Positions 48,017 through 57,211 of a DNA stretch of 64,000 bases are shown piece after piece. The stretch is from Streptomyces sp. SLBN-31 (lineage in GTDB: Bacteria > Actinomycetota > Actinomycetes > Streptomycetales > Streptomycetaceae). Both the position numbers and the translations under genes were made by a program. The stretch's first letter is position 1; the number at the start of each line of letters is the position of its first letter. A model generated the notes under the pieces. It did not search any database, was not told the origin of the DNA, and saw only the letters and a list, made by a program, of their open reading frames with translations. Location: positions 248,001 through 312,000 of the forward strand of contig NZ_VFNC01000001.1 in assembly GCF_006715395.1 (NCBI RefSeq). Reading direction: 5' to 3'.

Positions 48017-50428
48017 GTGGCGGCATTGGCACGGTGGTGCTACCGGCACCGGCTGGTGGTCCTGTTGCTGTGGGTGGGGGCGCTGTTCGGCCTGGGATTC
48101 TCGGCCTCGACGGCGGGAACGAACTACGCGAACGTCTTCTCCCTCCCCGACACGGACTCCAAGAGCGCGTACGACCTGATGCAGAAGGCCTTCCCGAACA
48201 CCTCGGGCGACACCGACACCGTGGTGTGGAAGGTCGACAAGGGGTCCGTGAGGGACAAGGCGGTCCAGGACCGCATCCGGCCGGCCCTCGACAAGGTCGC
48301 GGGGATGACCGGCGTCGGCGCGGTCACCAGCCCCTACGCCGGCCCCCGGGGCGCGGCACAGATCAGCCGCGACGGCACCATCGCCTACGCCCAGCTGACC
48401 TTCGCCAAGCGCGCCAACGAGGTGCCCAAGGACCTCGTCCAGAACGTCCTCGACACCGCGCAGGCGGCGCGGACGAGCGGTCTGCACGTGGAGCTGGGCG
48501 GCCAGGCCATCCAGCGTGTCCAGGAGCCGCCCCAGGGCCTGTCGGAGATGGTCGGCATCGTCGCGGCGGCGGTCGTGCTGTTCCTGGCCTTCGGCTCGCT
48601 GTTCGCGATGCTGCTGCCGATCGCCATCGCCGTCTTCGGCGTCGGCATGGGCCTGTTCTCCACCCAACTGCTCAGCCACAGCACGGACATCCCCGACATC
48701 GCCCCGCTGCTCGCCTCCCTGATCGGCCTCGGCGTCGGCATCGACTACGCGCTCTTCATCGTCACCCGGCACCGGCGCGGCATCCTGCGCGGCATGGACC
48801 CCGAGGAGTCGGCCGTCACCGCCCTCAACACCTCCGGCCGCGCGGTGCTGTTCGCGGGCGGCACGGTCTGCATCGCGCTCGCCGGCATGCTCGTCACCCG
48901 GCTGCGCTTCCTCGACGGCGTGGTCATCGGCACCTCGCTGACGGTCGTACTGAGCGTGCTGGCCGCCACGACCCTGCTGCCGGCCCTGCTCGGCTTCCTG
49001 GGCCCGCGTGTCCTCAGCCGCCGCCAGCGCCGCCGCCTCGCCGCCGACGGCCCCGAGAAGGAGCACGCGAGCGGGCTCTCCGCCCGCTGGTCGGCGAATG
49101 TCCAAAAGCGGCCCCGCAGGATCGCCGCGCTCGCCCTGATCGTCATGGCCGTCCTCGCCGTTCCCGTCCTCTCGCTCCGCCTGGGCGCCACCGACCAGGG
49201 CAACGACCAGGCGTCGACGACCACCAGGAAGGCGTACGACCTGCTGGCCGAGGGCTTCGGGCCCGGCTTCAACGGGCCGCTTCAGGTGGTCACCGTGGGC
49301 GGCGACGCGACCGCGCTGGTCAAGGACATCCGGGCGACCCCCGGCGTGGCGCAGGCGGCCGCGCTGCCGCCCGCGAAGGGCGTGACCGTGATCCAGGTCG
49401 TGCCGACGACGTCCCCGCAGTCCAAGCAGACCGACGACCTCATCGACACCCTGCGCGACCGGGTGATCCCGCGGGCCGGGGCCCAGGCGCACGTGGGCGG
49501 TGTGACGGCCGTGTCGAAGGACTTCGCGTCCGTGACGGGCGACCGACTGCCGCTGTTCATCGCGACCATCATCGGCCTGGGCTTCCTGCTCCTGCTGGTC
49601 GCCTTCCGCTCCCTGGTCGTGCCGCTGACGGCGGCCCTGATGAACCTCATCGCGGCGGCGGCCTCCTTCGGCGTCCTGGTCGCGATCTTCCAGTGGGGCT
49701 GGGGCCTGGACCTGCTGAACCTCGGCAAGGAGGGCCCGATCAACGCGTTCCTGCCGGTGATCATGCTGTCCCTGCTCTTCGGCCTCTCCATGGACTACCA
49801 GGTGTTCCTGGTGAGCCGCATGCACGAGGAGTGGGTGCACACGAGGGACAACGCGCGCGCGGTGCGCGTGGGCCTCGCGGAGACCAGCCGCGTCATCAAC
49901 TCCGCCGCCCTGATCATGGTCTGCGTGTTCCTCGCCTTCGTCCTGAGCGGTGACTCGGGCGCGGCGATGGCGGGCGTGGGCCTCGCGGCGGCGGTCGCCC
50001 TCGACGCCTTCGTCCTGCGTACGGCGCTGGTGCCGGCCGCGATGCATCTGCTGGGCGACTCCAACTGGTGGCTGCCGGCGTGGCTGGACAAGCGGCTGCC
50101 GCACCTGGCGGTGGAGCCGAAGGACGAGTCGGAAACGATGGCCGGGGACGGGCCGGCGTCGGCGGTCCACGGCTTTGTCCGCGGCGCCGACGGCGAGCCG
50201 GTGGACGGCGCCTCGGTGACGCTGCTGTCGAAGGGCGGACGTCAGCTGGACCGCGTGCGGTCACTGGCGGACGGCTCCTACATCCTGTCCGTACCGGGGT
50301 CGGGCACCTACCTGCTGACGGTCACGGCACCGTCGTACGGGACGCGGGCGCAGCAGGTCGTGGTCGGGGCCGGGCCCCTGGTGTACGACGTCGAGCTCGC
50401 CGAGGGCGAGGTGGACGCGGTCAACTGA
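48017..50428 (+). CDS. MMPL-family transporter with C-terminal carboxypeptidase-regulatory-like domain
   Basis: An 803-residue RND-superfamily exporter: 12 membrane helices as 1+5 twice, with two large external loops (~35-170 and ~390-515). Helix 4 and 10 motifs are GLGVGIDYALFIVTRHRRG and LFGLSMDYQVFLVSRMHEEW, carrying the Asp-Tyr proton-relay residues. The last ~85 residues (SAVHGFVRGADGEPVDGASV... YILSVPGSGTYLLTV) form a beta-sandwich of the CarboxypepD_reg type, an unusual addition. GTG 48017 was chosen for its AAGGAG 8 bases upstream; longer in-frame starts cross the palindrome. It is divergent from a two-component system, the likely regulator. MMPL proteins export lipids or glycolipids; substrate unknown. 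Confidence 0.93.
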   Translation: MAALARWCYRHRLVVLLLWVGALFGLGFSASTAGTNYANVFSLPDTDSKSAYDLMQKAFPNTSGDTDTVVWKVDKGSVRDKAVQDRIRPALDKVAGMTGVGAVTSPYAGPRGAAQISRDGTIAYAQLTFAKRANEVPKDLVQNVLDTAQAARTSGLHVELGGQAIQRVQEPPQGLSEMVGIVAAAVVLFLAFGSLFAMLLPIAIAVFGVGMGLFSTQLLSHSTDIPDIAPLLASLIGLGVGIDYALFIVTRHRRGILRGMDPEESAVTALNTSGRAVLFAGGTVCIALAGMLVTRLRFLDGVVIGTSLTVVLSVLAATTLLPALLGFLGPRVLSRRQRRRLAADGPEKEHASGLSARWSANVQKRPRRIAALALIVMAVLAVPVLSLRLGATDQGNDQASTTTRKAYDLLAEGFGPGFNGPLQVVTVGGDATALVKDIRATPGVAQAAALPPAKGVTVIQVVPTTSPQSKQTDDLIDTLRDRVIPRAGAQAHVGGVTAVSKDFASVTGDRLPLFIATIIGLGFLLLLVAFRSLVVPLTAALMNLIAAAASFGVLVAIFQWGWGLDLLNLGKEGPINAFLPVIMLSLLFGLSMDYQVFLVSRMHEEWVHTRDNARAVRVGLAETSRVINSAALIMVCVFLAFVLSGDSGAAMAGVGLAAAVALDAFVLRTALVPAAMHLLGDSNWWLPAWLDKRLPHLAVEPKDESETMAGDGPASAVHGFVRGADGEPVDGASVTLLSKGGRQLDRVRSLADGSYILSVPGSGTYLLTVTAPSYGTRAQQVVVGAGPLVYDVELAEGEVDAVN

Positions 50429-50433
50429 CCGCG

Positions 50434-51168
50434 TTAGGACTTGCCGGGAGTGGGCAGCACCCTGGTCATCCCCGGCAGGAAGTCCGTGAACAGCTCGTGC
50501 ACCTCCCGCACCAGCGGGCGCAGCACCCGGAAGCGGGCCAGCGACACGCCCCGGGCGGTCAGCCGCGCCCCCCGTTCGGCCAGCCGGTAGCTGCGCTGCC
50601 GGCCGTCCGTCCGGTCGAAGATCCAGTACAGCACGAGGCCCATCTGGGAGAGCCACATCAACTCGGGCAGCACGTCCCGCAGTTCCTCCGGGACCTTCGT
50701 CTTCGTCGCCCCCGCGAGCACCTCCCGGTGGACGGAGATCGCCTCCTCGCGCGCGTGCTCCGACTCCGGGGAGAAGGGGCTGAGCGGGCTGTCCGGGTCG
50801 GCGGCGTTCTTGAAGAACTGGACGGCGAACTCGTGGTACGGCGTCGCGATGTCCAGCCACAGCTTCAGCACGCCCGCCAGCCGCGCCTCCAGTTCCGTCT
50901 CCCGGTCCAGGACCTCCCGGATCGCCGTCCGGTGCTCGGCGGCGAGACGGTCGTAGAAGCCCTGGATCAGGTGTTCCTTGCCGGCGAAGTAGTAGTACGC
51001 GTTGCCCACGGAGACGCCGGCCTCCTGGGCGATCGCCCGCATCGTCGTCTTGTCGTAGCCGCGCTCCTGGAAGAGCCGCATGGCGGTTTCCAGGATCAGG
51101 GCGCGGGTCTGCTCGGACTTGGTGGTCGGCGCGGTGCCCTCGTAGGGGCTGTCGTTCTTCGCAGGCAC
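50434..51168 (-). CDS. TetR-family transcriptional repressor
   Basis: A 244-residue regulator with helix-turn-helix at ~20-65 (RALILETAMRLFQERGYDKT, AGVSVGNAYYYFAGKEHLIQ) and a ligand-binding C-terminal domain. GTG 51168 lies 10 bases after the stop of the DUF393 gene, so it is the last gene of a three-gene operon. The operon promoter region carries two near-identical palindromes (52094-52107 and 52140-52153) that fit a TetR dimer, so autoregulation is likely. Ligand unknown. It converges on the MMPL gene, 5 bases between stops. Confidence 0.93.
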   Translation of the reverse strand: MPAKNDSPYEGTAPTTKSEQTRALILETAMRLFQERGYDKTTMRAIAQEAGVSVGNAYYYFAGKEHLIQGFYDRLAAEHRTAIREVLDRETELEARLAGVLKLWLDIATPYHEFAVQFFKNAADPDSPLSPFSPESEHAREEAISVHREVLAGATKTKVPEELRDVLPELMWLSQMGLVLYWIFDRTDGRQRSYRLAERGARLTARGVSLARFRVLRPLVREVHELFTDFLPGMTRVLPTPGKS

Positions 51169-51178
51169 GGACGAGAGC

Positions 51179-51676
51179 CTACGGGGTGGGGCAGGTGCCG
51201 TCGCCGCAGCCCGGGGCGGCGTGGGTCCAGCCGTGCGCCGGGTCGTAGGACCAGCCGTCCGTCCGCCCGTACACCTGACCGCCCCACTGCTTGCGGCCCT
51301 GCCCCCACTGCGAGCCCCGCCACTTCGCCGCGGCCAGCGCCGCCCCCTTGGCGAACGGCGCGCCTGCCGGGGTGCTGAGCCGGTGCGCGAGCGGCCGGTG
51401 CTCGCGCAGGGCCCACAGGGTGACGATCCAGGCGGCGGCGCCCCGGTAGACCTGACCCGCGTCGCCCACGACGGTGATGTCGTCGAGGGTGGCCCGGTGG
51501 TCGAGGTCCGGATAGCGCCGCCGGGCCCTTTCCGAGTTCGCGGGCACGAGCTCCAGCGGCACCAGTTGCGGCTGCCGGCTCAGCCAGTCCCGAAGGTACG
51601 CGCACAGCGAGCAGTCGGAGTCGTACAGGACGGTCAGCCGGCGGACCGGGACTCGGCCCGCCGAGGTGCCGCTCAT
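51179..51676 (-). CDS. DUF393 (DCC-type) thiol-disulfide-like protein
   Basis: A 165-residue protein opening with LTVLYDSDCSLCAYLRDWLS, the Asp-x-Cys-x-x-Cys signature of the DUF393/DCC family, predicted to be thioredoxin-like. VGDAGQVYRGAAAWIVTLWA is the second family block. The C-terminal ~45 residues add a Trp/Gly-rich tail with two more cysteines (PGCGDGTCPTP). Probable redox role, not demonstrated. ATG 51676 overlaps the stop of the upstream membrane-protein gene by 4 bases. Confidence 0.87.
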   Translation of the reverse strand: MSGTSAGRVPVRRLTVLYDSDCSLCAYLRDWLSRQPQLVPLELVPANSERARRRYPDLDHRATLDDITVVGDAGQVYRGAAAWIVTLWALREHRPLAHRLSTPAGAPFAKGAALAAAKWRGSQWGQGRKQWGGQVYGRTDGWSYDPAHGWTHAAPGCGDGTCPTP

Positions 51677-52080
51677 GCCCCGGCCTGAGGGGCGACCCAG
51701 TCCTGCGGGCGGACCGGCGGAACCTGCTCGCGCTCCAGCACCCCGCGCCGCCGGATCTTGTTGAGGACGTACACGTTGCCCAGGTGCATCACGCCGAGCA
51801 CCAGCAGCACCACGCCCAGCTTGGTCGACAGGGCCTCGAAGATCCCCCGGGTGTCCTCGATGGTCTGGTCGCCGCTCAGGTAGAGGGCGACGAAGCCGAG
51901 GTTGACGAGGTAGAAGCCGACCACCAGGAGGTGGTTCACGGCGTCGGCGAGCTGTTCGTTGCCGTGCAGCACGTCGGCGAGGAAGATCCGCCCGTTGCGG
52001 CTGAGCGTGCGGGCCACCCAGATGGTGAGCGCGACGCTGACCAGCAGGTAGATGACGTAGGCGATGACCGTACGGTCCAT
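51673..52080 (-). CDS. Small four-helix membrane protein
   Basis: A 135-residue protein with hydrophobic helices at about 5-25 (VIAYVIYLLVSVALTIWVA), 48-70 (LLVVGFYLVNLGFVALYL) and 85-105 (LGVVLLVLGVMHLGNVYVL). Family not recognised. ATG 52080 has GGTGGAG a few bases upstream. First gene of the TetR operon (membrane protein, DUF393 protein, TetR), with two TetR-type operators between 14 and 73 bases upstream. A membrane protein plus a thiol-disulfide protein under TetR control suggests a small stress- or lipid-responsive unit; inference only. Confidence 0.82.
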   Translation of the reverse strand: MDRTVIAYVIYLLVSVALTIWVARTLSRNGRIFLADVLHGNEQLADAVNHLLVVGFYLVNLGFVALYLSGDQTIEDTRGIFEALSTKLGVVLLVLGVMHLGNVYVLNKIRRRGVLEREQVPPVRPQDWVAPQAGA

Positions 52081-52093
52081 GCTCCACCCCTTC

Positions 52094-52107
52094 TTGAACG
52101 CGTTCAA
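52094..52107. promoter_or_regulatory. TetR-type operator 1
   Basis: TTGAACGCGTTCAA, a perfect 14-bp palindrome 14 bases upstream of the 52080 start; a bound dimer would block translation-proximal transcription. Confidence 0.75.
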
Positions 52108-52139
52108 AACGCTGACAAGGGTGAACTGTAGACCTCTTT

Positions 52140-52153
52140 TTGAACGTGTTCAA
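52140..52153. promoter_or_regulatory. TetR-type operator 2
   Basis: TTGAACGTGTTCAA differs from operator 1 by one base. Centre-to-centre distance from operator 1 is 46 bases. It follows a TTTTT run and probably overlaps the promoter. Confidence 0.72.
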
Positions 52154-52177
52154 CAGGGGTGGGAGGTGAAGTGCGGA

Positions 52178-52588
52178 TCACGGCCTGCGGCCCAGCTCCG
52201 GCCGCTTGGTGTAATCCGTGAAACCGATGACGTTCCCCCACGGATCGGCGATCTCCACGGTCCAGCCGGTGACCGCGGAGAACGGCTCGTCCAGCGGTGC
52301 GATGCCGGCCCCGGCGAGGGCGCGCGCCGCCGCCCGCGCGTCCGGCACCTCCACCCACAGCCGCGGGGACGGCCACGGCGGCGGTCGGTGCCCGAGCCCC
52401 TCCTCCTGGCGCAGCAGGATCCCGGGCGTCTCGCCCCCGACCTTCAGCAGCGCGATCCCGGCCTCGTCGAACCGGAACCCCAGCGCGAACCCGGCACGTT
52501 CGTAGAAGTCGACCGCCCCGCCGAGGTCGCCGACGGGCAGCAGGACGTTGTCGAACCCGAGCAGTTCGTACGACTCGTCATCTGACAT
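52178..52588 (-). CDS. VOC/glyoxalase-fold protein
   Basis: A 136-residue protein with two beta-alpha-beta-beta-beta modules of the vicinal-oxygen-chelate fold: GFDNVLLPVGDLGGAVDFYE at the start and VEIADPWGNVIGFTDYTK near the end. Metal-ligand positions are partly preserved (Glu in VEIADPWGN), so it could be a glyoxalase/dioxygenase-type enzyme or a metal-free binding (resistance) protein. ATG 52588 was chosen. Upstream in the same direction as the TetR operon but separated from it by the operators. Confidence 0.87.
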   Translation of the reverse strand: MSDDESYELLGFDNVLLPVGDLGGAVDFYERAGFALGFRFDEAGIALLKVGGETPGILLRQEEGLGHRPPPWPSPRLWVEVPDARAAARALAGAGIAPLDEPFSAVTGWTVEIADPWGNVIGFTDYTKRPELGRRP

Positions 52589-52684
52589 AACGTCACGATA
52601 GGTGCCGATCCGCCCGGAACCCGTGATTGTCAGTGGCGGCCCGTACCGGATCCGAGGATCCTGAGCCCGTTGTGGCCGTCCCGA

Positions 52685-53971
52685 CTACGCGTCCTTGACG
52701 ATCTTCAGTGCCAGGGCCGACCGCGCCTCGGCCAGTTCGGCGGTGATGCGTTCGGAACGGGCGGCGTCGGTCGTCACCACAGGGGGCACGGGCGTGACCC
52801 GGAGCAGGAGGCCGCGGCGCAGGTGGGTCGGTGGGTGCTCCGCGTCGACGCTGTGGCCGTGCCGCTCGCCGACCCGGCGGATGCGCTCGTACTCGGACTC
52901 CGGGATCGAATCCATGTGGTCGGTCAGTGCCTCCCACAGCCCCTGGGCGTCCTCCGCGGTGATCCGCCCCGGCCTGCGCATCCGACGGCCGTTGACCTCG
53001 CGGGACAGGGTGGTGCCGATCGAGTCGGTGACGAGGAGGCGGTCCATCAGTCCCACCGCGGCCTCGGTGGACGCCGCACGGGCGGCCGCCGCGTCGGCGA
53101 GGTACTCGCTGCGCTGGGAGTCGCGCGCGGTCAGCAGTTCCAGCAGCGCCAGCAGGCCCATGACCAACCGGCGGGGCACCAGGTACACGAGGTTGACGAG
53201 CGCCTCGGTGAAGGTCGGCCGCGGGGTCGGGGCGAGGTAGTAGTGCCATGTCCCCAGGGACCTGTAGGCGGTCCCCACGACCGTGCCGTGACGGGTGTCC
53301 CCGTTGGTGAAGTGGCCGAGTTCATGCCCCAGGAGGGCGATCCGCTGCTGCCACGTCAGGACCTCCCACAGCGGCAGGCCCAGCGTCAGCAGCCGGCGGC
53401 GCAGGCCGAGCTGGGTCACGCTCGCGTTGGCCTGCGTGTCGACGACCACCGTGTCCACGCCCCGGGTGCCCACGGCGGCGGCGACCTCGTCGATCAGGGC
53501 GTACAGCTCGGGCGCGTCCCTCCGTGACAGGACCCGCGCGTCGGAGTGCAGCCGGTTCAGCCTCGGCCGGAGCGGCCACGCCAGCGCCAGCAGGAACAGG
53601 CCGCCCACGACACCCAGGCCGCCCCAGCCCGCGACCAGCAGCCAGAGCCCGCCCACGACCAGGGTGGCGGTCACCGCGTGCACCACGAGGGCGATCGCGT
53701 AGGCGACGACGCCCGCCTTCGTACGACGTCCCGGGCGCTGCTGTGCCTCGGCGGCGCCGAGGTCGGCGAAGAGCTGCTCCCCGTACTGCTGAGCCAGCCG
53801 CCTGCGCAGCCGCCGCAGCCGGCCCTTGTCCTCGGACGCGCCGTCCGGCCGCCCGCCCGGCTCCAGGTTCCAGTCACAGGCCGTGCACCACACGGTGAAC
53901 CTGCGATCCGCCCGGATCTCCGTCCCGCACTGCGGGCATGGCCGCACCGTCAGTTCCTCGGCAGCACGCAT
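52685..53971 (-). CDS. M48-family zinc metalloprotease with N-terminal zinc ribbon
   Basis: A 428-residue membrane protease. Residues ~10-33 hold a CxxC...CxxC zinc ribbon (RPCPQCGTEIRA, VWCTACDWNLEP). Two hydrophobic helices are at ~95-140. The HtpX/M48 core has HExxH in ALLGHELGHFTNGD (~240) and the third zinc ligand in SQRSEYLADAAAARAA; a further membrane-associated stretch is VYLVPRRLVMGLLALLELL. Relatives degrade misfolded membrane proteins. ATG 53971 was chosen for GGGAGGGGGAGAG upstream; 61 in-frame codons further upstream lack support. Its role in envelope quality control is inferred from family. Confidence 0.88.
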   Translation of the reverse strand: MRAAEELTVRPCPQCGTEIRADRRFTVWCTACDWNLEPGGRPDGASEDKGRLRRLRRRLAQQYGEQLFADLGAAEAQQRPGRRTKAGVVAYAIALVVHAVTATLVVGGLWLLVAGWGGLGVVGGLFLLALAWPLRPRLNRLHSDARVLSRRDAPELYALIDEVAAAVGTRGVDTVVVDTQANASVTQLGLRRRLLTLGLPLWEVLTWQQRIALLGHELGHFTNGDTRHGTVVGTAYRSLGTWHYYLAPTPRPTFTEALVNLVYLVPRRLVMGLLALLELLTARDSQRSEYLADAAAARAASTEAAVGLMDRLLVTDSIGTTLSREVNGRRMRRPGRITAEDAQGLWEALTDHMDSIPESEYERIRRVGERHGHSVDAEHPPTHLRRGLLLRVTPVPPVVTTDAARSERITAELAEARSALALKIVKDA

Positions 53972-54112
53972 CGACGCGCTCTCCCCCTCCCGGCAGCCGC
54001 TCCCCAGAGGCTGCTGTGTACATGTCCGGAGAAGCTGATCACGTCGGCGAGCAGCAGTAAAGCGCTGCGCGGAGGCTGCTTCAGGGCCGTACGAGACCGC
54101 GCATACGACGAA

Positions 54113-54146
54113 GGCCCCGTCCCGGCGCGAAGCCGGGAACGGGGCC
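54113..54146 (-). terminator. Terminator of the sdh operon
   Basis: A stem of about 14 bp with one bulge (54113-54126 with 54132-54146) and a 5-base loop, 24 bases past the sdhB stop. Confidence 0.75.
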
Positions 54147-54170
54147 CACGTCACCGCGGGAGTGCGGAGG

Positions 54171-54950
54171 TCAGAAGCGGCGCGTGATCAGCGCTCGCTT
54201 CACCTCCTGGATCGCCTTGGTGACCTCGATACCGCGCGGGCAGGCGTCCGTGCAGTTGAAGGTCGTGCGGCAGCGCCAGACGCCGTCGCGGTCATTGAGG
54301 ATCTCCAGGCGCTGCTCGCCCGCCTCGTCACGCGAGTCGAAGATGAAGCGGTGCGCGTTGACGATGGCGGCCGGGCCGAAGTACTGGCCGTCGTTCCAGA
54401 AGACCGGGCAGGACGACGTGCACGCGGCGCACAGGATGCACTTCGTGGTGTCGTCGAAGCGCTCGCGGTCCTCGGCCGTCTGCAGCCGCTCCCGCGTGGG
54501 CTCGTTCGTGTCCTTCGTGATGAGGAAGGGCATGACGTCCCGGTACGCCTGGAAGAACGGCTCCATGTCGACCACGAGGTCCTTCAGGACCGTGAGGCCC
54601 TTGATGGGCTCGACCGTGATCGGCTTCTCGGGGTTGATGTCCTTGATGAGGGTCTTGCAGGCAAGACGGTTCTTGCCGTTGATCCTCATCGCGTCCGAGC
54701 CGCAGATGCCGTGGGCGCAGGAGCGGCGGAAGGTCAGCGTGCCGTCCAGGTCCCACTTGATCTTGTGGAGGCCGTCGAGGACGCGCTCCTTGGGGTCGAT
54801 CTCCAGCTGGAAGTCTTCCCAGACCGCTTCCGCCGAGACCTCGGAGTTGAAGCGGCGGATGCGGAAGGTGACCGTGATGTACGGAGAGTCGGCGAAACCG
54901 GGCTCGGGCCGGCCGGCCGCGTCCGCCTTCTCCAGGGTCGGGGTTGCCAT
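54171..54950 (-). CDS. sdhB: Succinate dehydrogenase iron-sulfur subunit
   Basis: Electron-transfer subunit of respiratory complex II, passing electrons from the flavoprotein to quinone. 259 residues. The plant-type [2Fe-2S] site is RSCAHGICGSDAMRINGKN (with Asp as one ligand, as in E. coli). The [4Fe-4S] and [3Fe-4S] sites are CILCAACTSSCPVFW and FNCTDACPRGIEVTKAIQEV. The N-terminus has ~25 extra residues (ATPTLEKADAAGRPEPG). ATG 54950 overlaps the sdhA stop by one base. Last gene of sdhCDAB. Confidence 0.97.
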   Translation of the reverse strand: MATPTLEKADAAGRPEPGFADSPYITVTFRIRRFNSEVSAEAVWEDFQLEIDPKERVLDGLHKIKWDLDGTLTFRRSCAHGICGSDAMRINGKNRLACKTLIKDINPEKPITVEPIKGLTVLKDLVVDMEPFFQAYRDVMPFLITKDTNEPTRERLQTAEDRERFDDTTKCILCAACTSSCPVFWNDGQYFGPAAIVNAHRFIFDSRDEAGEQRLEILNDRDGVWRCRTTFNCTDACPRGIEVTKAIQEVKRALITRRF

Positions 54951-56704
54951 CAGTACTTACGCTCCATCGGCTGGTAGCGGGTCTGGACGACCGGCTTGTA
55001 GTCGAGACGGATGGACTCGGTGCCGTCGTCGCCCACCTCGCGGTACGCCATGGTGTGGCGCATGAAGTTGACGTCGTCGCGGTTGGGGTAGTCCTCGCGG
55101 TAGTGACCGCCGCGGGACTCCTTGCGGGCCAGCGCGGAGACGGCCATGACCTCGGCCAGGTCGAGCAGGTTGCCCAGCTCGATGGCCTCCAGCAGGTCGG
55201 TGTTGAACCGCTTGCCCTTGTCCTGGATCGAGACGTTCTTGTAGCGCTCGCGCAGCTCGGCGATCTTCTCGACGGCCGTCTTGATCGTCTGCTCGGTGCG
55301 GAACACCATGACGTTGGCGTCCATGGTCTCCTGCAGCTCCCTGCGGAGCACGGACACCCGCTCGGTGCCGGTGGACGAGCGCAGCGCCTCGACCTGCCCG
55401 ATCACCAGCTCCGCCGGGTTCTCCGGCAGCTCCACGTAGTCGGCCTTCTGGCTGTACTCCGCCGCGGCGATGCCGGCCCGGCGGCCGAAGACGTTGATGT
55501 CCAGCAGCGAGTTCGTGCCCAGACGGTTGGCGCCGTGCACGGACACGCAGGCGACCTCACCGGCGGCGTACAGACCGGGGACGACGGTGGTGTTGTCGGC
55601 CAGGACCTCACCCTCGACGTTCGTCGGGATGCCGCCCATGGCGTAGTGCGCGGTGGGCTGGATCGGGATCGGGTCCGTGTACGGCTCGATGCCCAGGTAC
55701 GTCCGTGCGAACTCCGTGATGTCGGGCAGCTTGGCGTCCAGCTGCTCCGGCGGGAGGTGCGTGAGGTCGAGGTAGACGTGGTCGCCCTCGGGACCGCAGC
55801 CGCGGCCCTCACGGATCTCCGTGTAGATGGAGCGCGAGACGACGTCACGGGACGCGAGGTCCTTCATGACCGGCGCGTACTTCTCCATGAAGCGCTCGCC
55901 GTCCTTGTTGCGCAGGATGCCGCCCTCACCGCGGGCGCCCTCCGTCAGCAGGATGCCCATGCGCCAGATGCCGGTCGGGTGGAACTGGAAGAACTCCATG
56001 TCCTCCAGCGGGATGCCCCGCCGGTAGACGGCCGCCTGGCCGTCACCCGTCAGCGTGTGCGCGTTCGACGTCACCTTGAAGAACTTGCCGCAGCCGCCGG
56101 ACGCGTAGATCACGGCCTTCGCCTGGAAGACGTGGATCTCGCCGGTCGCCAGCTCGTACGCCACGACACCGGCCGAACGCTTGACGCCGTCGACCTCGGT
56201 GATCAACTGGTCCAGGACGTAGAACTCGTTGAAGAACTCCACGCCCTCCTTGACGCAGTTCTGGTACAGCGTCTGGAGGATCATGTGGCCGGTGCGGTCG
56301 GCCGCGTAGCAGGAGCGGCGGACGGGCGCCTCACCGTGGTTGCGGGAGTGACCACCGAAGCGCCGCTGGTCGATCGTGCCGTTCGGGGTGCGGTTGAACG
56401 GCAGGCCCATCTTCTCCAGGTCGAGGACGGAGTCGATGGCCTCCTTCGCCAGGATCTCGGCGGCGTCCTGGTCGACCAGGTAGTCACCGCCCTTGACCGT
56501 GTCGAAGGTGTGCCACTCCCAGTTGTCCTCCTCCACGTTCGCCAGCGCGGCGGCCATGCCGCCCTGCGCGGCTCCCGTGTGGGAGCGGGTGGGGTAGAGC
56601 TTGGTCAGCACGGCGGTGCGGCTGCGCTTCGTCGACTCGATGGCGGCGCGCATACCGGCGCCACCGGCGCCGACGATGACGGTGTCGTACTTGTGGATCT
56701 TCAT
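54950..56704 (-). CDS. sdhA: Succinate dehydrogenase flavoprotein subunit
   Basis: Catalytic subunit oxidising succinate to fumarate. 584 residues. The FAD loop is [18 protein letters not shown]. The FAD-linking His is in [16 protein letters not shown], and [17 protein letters not shown] follows. Active-site blocks are [23 protein letters not shown] and the Arg in RDVVSRSI, with the C-terminal [15 protein letters not shown]. All expected residues are present. ATG 56704 lies 19 bases after the sdhD stop. Confidence 0.98.
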   Translation of the reverse strand: MKIHKYDTVIVGAGGAGMRAAIESTKRSRTAVLTKLYPTRSHTGAAQGGMAAALANVEEDNWEWHTFDTVKGGDYLVDQDAAEILAKEAIDSVLDLEKMGLPFNRTPNGTIDQRRFGGHSRNHGEAPVRRSCYAADRTGHMILQTLYQNCVKEGVEFFNEFYVLDQLITEVDGVKRSAGVVAYELATGEIHVFQAKAVIYASGGCGKFFKVTSNAHTLTGDGQAAVYRRGIPLEDMEFFQFHPTGIWRMGILLTEGARGEGGILRNKDGERFMEKYAPVMKDLASRDVVSRSIYTEIREGRGCGPEGDHVYLDLTHLPPEQLDAKLPDITEFARTYLGIEPYTDPIPIQPTAHYAMGGIPTNVEGEVLADNTTVVPGLYAAGEVACVSVHGANRLGTNSLLDINVFGRRAGIAAAEYSQKADYVELPENPAELVIGQVEALRSSTGTERVSVLRRELQETMDANVMVFRTEQTIKTAVEKIAELRERYKNVSIQDKGKRFNTDLLEAIELGNLLDLAEVMAVSALARKESRGGHYREDYPNRDDVNFMRHTMAYREVGDDGTESIRLDYKPVVQTRYQPMERKY

Positions 56705-56723
56705 GATTCTCGCAGCCCCGTGC

Positions 56724-57206
56724 CTAGCGGATGTTCGGGTCGAAGGTGAAGATCACCAGCGTGCCCAGCAGGATGGTGAACACCGTGGCGGTGTAGAGCA
56801 GGCCCTTGAGCCACAGCCGGGTGTTCGCGCGCTCCGCGTAGTCGTTGATGACCGTACGCAGGCCGTTGGCGCCGTGCAGCATCGCGAGCCAGAGCATCAG
56901 CAGGTCCCAGACCTGCCAGAACGGCGAGGCCCAGCGGCCGGCCACGAAGGCGAAGCCGATCTTCGACACGCCGCCGTCCAGGACGAGCTGGATCAGCAGG
57001 TGGCCCAGGACCAAAACGACCAGCACGATGCCGGACAGCCGCATGAACAGCCAGCCGTACATCTCGAAGTTGCCCCGGGTGGACTTCGGGGACTTCTTGG
57101 TGCGCTTGCGCGGGGCCTCGATGAGGGGTGCCGGGTTGTCGACGTTGTAGAGGGACTCGCCCTCGACCGGGCCGACGCCGGAAGCGGTGGATTCGGTGGT
57201 GGCCAT
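56724..57206 (-). CDS. sdhD: Succinate dehydrogenase membrane anchor subunit
   Basis: A 160-residue hydrophobic subunit of complex II with a polar N-terminus of ~45 residues and three helices: [40 protein letters not shown] and [19 protein letters not shown]. The His in VLGHLL and LHGANG are candidate haem ligands and quinone-site residues. ATG 57206 starts 5 bases after the sdhC stop, with GGGAG overlapping the end of sdhC. Confidence 0.93.
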   Translation of the reverse strand: MATTESTASGVGPVEGESLYNVDNPAPLIEAPRKRTKKSPKSTRGNFEMYGWLFMRLSGIVLVVLVLGHLLIQLVLDGGVSKIGFAFVAGRWASPFWQVWDLLMLWLAMLHGANGLRTVINDYAERANTRLWLKGLLYTATVFTILLGTLVIFTFDPNIR

Positions 57207-57211
57207 GGGTG

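Noticed and set aside
47162..50170. Minus-strand frame of 1002 codons running into the response regulator
   Set aside because: Only the last 229 codons encode the response regulator; the rest is a shadow of the MMPL gene on the other strand.
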